Of a stretch of DNA of 5,819 nt, positions 4,627 to 5,819 are shown piece by piece (position 1 is the first letter of the stretch; every line of letters starts with the position of its first letter). Origin of the DNA: Bacilli bacterium (lineage in GTDB: Bacteria > Bacillota_I > Bacilli_A > RF39 > UBA660). The translations under genes and the position numbers were made by a program. Location of the stretch: contig JAQVXV010000040.1 in the NCBI GenBank assembly GCA_028708945.1, forward strand, positions 1 to 5,819. The letters run 5' to 3'. The notes beneath the pieces are model-generated. The model saw only the letters and a list, made by a program, of their open reading frames with translations, was not told the origin of the DNA and did not search any database.

Positions 4627-5819
4627 TGACTAGTTTCCTTAACCCTTTAAGTATTTCAACCATTGCCCATGTATCTTGTTGACAGTACTTTATTAAACTT
4701 TCATATAAGTAATCGTATTCTCTTTTTTCTAATAAAGGAAATTTAGCATAAGTTACTAAAGCTTCTGTTCCATTAGAAACCTCTAAATCACTATAACTTA
4801 AATCAGTAAATAAGGGCAATATTTTTTTTATCGAAAAAGAACCGCTCATATCTTTATGATAAAAATTAAACATCTTAGCTTCCTCTTCATTAAATCCTAA
4901 TTCTTCATATAAAGAAGATTTAGTCTTAACAACATTCATTAAATCATAAATCATATTTCGCATTTTTAATAATTGATTTTTATATTTAGGAAAAATATTT
5001 GCAAGTTCTTTAAATCTTGTTTTTTCAAAAGATTCGTTATAAACAAGAATAGTTCCTTTTGAAGTATCAATCCATTCAATCATTTTTTGAATTAGTTCTT
5101 CTCTAATATCATCGTGATTTTTTGCTAAATAACCATAATGATCAGCTTCTTTATCACAAATTCCCTCTTCTTTTTCAATATGTAAAGAAAATTGAAAAAC
5201 TGATTGTGAATAACATTTTTCCCCTTTATATCTTGGTAATGGACAAGGCATTGTTTCAAAATCAAGATGATAAATAGGATATTCAATTACATTGATACCA
5301 GCTTTTATTTTATCGATATTATAATATATTTCATCTTTTAATACACAGTTTCTTTGTATTCTATTCTTTTCTCTATTTAAATAATTTTCAGGAACATCTA
5401 ACATCGAATACATTCCATCTTTTATTAAATCAAAGCGATCGTACTTATTTCCTTCTGTATCCTTAAAACCAAAATGATTTTCTATATAATTTAAAATAGA
5501 ATTTTTTTGAGGCAAATAATGTGAACACACTTTAAAAAATTTACAACCATAAGTTTTCTTGTGTTCGCACCAATGACCGATTGGATATTCAGAACCTTCC
5601 ATCTCTATAACATAATTTTCAACTCTCTTACGAATCAAATCAATTTGTTCCATCCAATCTTTTGTAACTGATGTTAAATCAAAGTAAGCAATTATTTCAT
5701 TACCAGATTCATCTGTATCATATATGGGTTCATTATTTTCATATTTACCAGAAAAAGTATAATCAGAATTTAAAACTGCTAAATAATATTTTACTTTATC
5801 TATTTTTTCTTTTGAGTTA
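4610..5819 (-). CDS. DUF2779 nuclease-like protein: Cas4-like cysteine region plus DEDDy-type exonuclease domain (N-terminus off window)
   Basis: The reading frame stays open from the right edge, so 402 residues are visible and the true start lies beyond 5819; the ATG at 5653 is internal. Numbered from the first visible residue, cysteines 84, 92 and 98 (in WCEHKKTYGCKFFKVC) resemble the C-terminal iron-sulphur cysteines of Cas4/AddB-like nucleases; any further cluster ligand and the PD-(D/E)xK core would lie upstream. The DUF2779 domain follows: YHLDFET with D186 and E188, YNESFEKTR (260-268), DMSGSFSIKKILP (323-335) and YCQQDTWAM, where Y378 and D382 make the Y-x3-D motif of DEDDy 3'-5' exonucleases. 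A two-nuclease architecture is known for this family, but its physiological role is not known to me; DNA repair or defence are guesses. It ends in UGA at 4612-4610, overlapping the serine hydrolase gene. Confidence 0.83.
   Translation of the reverse strand, partial: NSKEKIDKVKYYLAVLNSDYTFSGKYENNEPIYDTDESGNEIIAYFDLTSVTKDWMEQIDLIRKRVENYVIEMEGSEYPIGHWCEHKKTYGCKFFKVCSHYLPQKNSILNYIENHFGFKDTEGNKYDRFDLIKDGMYSMLDVPENYLNREKNRIQRNCVLKDEIYYNIDKIKAGINVIEYPIYHLDFETMPCPLPRYKGEKCYSQSVFQFSLHIEKEEGICDKEADHYGYLAKNHDDIREELIQKMIEWIDTSKGTILVYNESFEKTRFKELANIFPKYKNQLLKMRNMIYDLMNVVKTKSSLYEELGFNEEEAKMFNFYHKDMSGSFSIKKILPLFTDLSYSDLEVSNGTEALVTYAKFPLLEKREYDYLYESLIKYCQQDTWAMVEILKGLRKLVNEKNR

Noticed and set aside
4199..4682. 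Two overlapping plus-strand open frames, 102 and 65 codons
   Set aside because: Both lie antisense to the serine hydrolase and nuclease genes. They are low-complexity, rich in S, L, I and F as expected from reverse reading of K/E/D/N-rich genes, and have no ribosome site.
5651..5653. ATG at 5653 as the true start of the DUF2779 gene
   Set aside because: The frame continues open for 55 more codons to the window edge with similar composition, no convincing ribosome site stands before 5653, and the family needs an N-terminal nuclease region upstream.

Overview
The window comes from a very AT-rich member of the Bacillota, most likely a Bacilli lineage close to the Erysipelotrichales/Mollicutes branch. 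This rests on gene content and low GC, not on a database match. Two small YjcZ-type proteins with a sigma-K-like promoter suggest a spore-former. MraZ, RsmH, RecX, the RNA polymerase omega subunit and a PrsA-type foldase are all of Firmicute type. UGA serves as a stop (end of the nuclease gene at 4610) and tryptophan is written UGG, so the code looks standard rather than mycoplasma-like.

Layout. Positions 1-1047 (minus strand) are the start of the division and cell wall (dcw) cluster: promoter, a four-repeat MraZ operator, mraZ, then the 5' part of rsmH, which runs off the left edge. Positions 1077-1373 (minus) hold a compact unit of two tiny genes, 27 and 39 codons, each one hydrophobic segment of YjcZ type. 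It is preceded by a sigma-K-like promoter and closed by a strong hairpin terminator just before the mraZ promoter. Diverging from it, 1457-2443 (plus) is a membrane-anchored PrsA/parvulin foldase. It converges on recX, and both end in one shared bidirectional terminator (2442-2471).

Positions 2454-3488 (minus) carry rpoZ and recX behind a likely sigma-A promoter, with a 12-bp hairpin between them. Positions 3499-5819 (minus) hold a two-gene unit. The upstream gene encodes a DUF2779 protein, with a Cas4-like cysteine region followed by a DEDDy-type exonuclease domain; its N-terminus lies beyond the right edge. The downstream gene overlaps it by 17 bases and encodes a serine beta-lactamase-fold hydrolase that has no signal peptide and carries an unusual helical N-terminal extension.

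Most of the window is housekeeping: self-regulated dcw expression, transcription, RecA control and extracytoplasmic folding. The parts most worth a second look are the overlapping DUF2779 nuclease/serine hydrolase pair, the unlisted spore-type micro-genes, and the compact operator and terminator designs embedded in coding ends. I see no tRNA, rRNA, CRISPR array, insertion sequence or attachment site.
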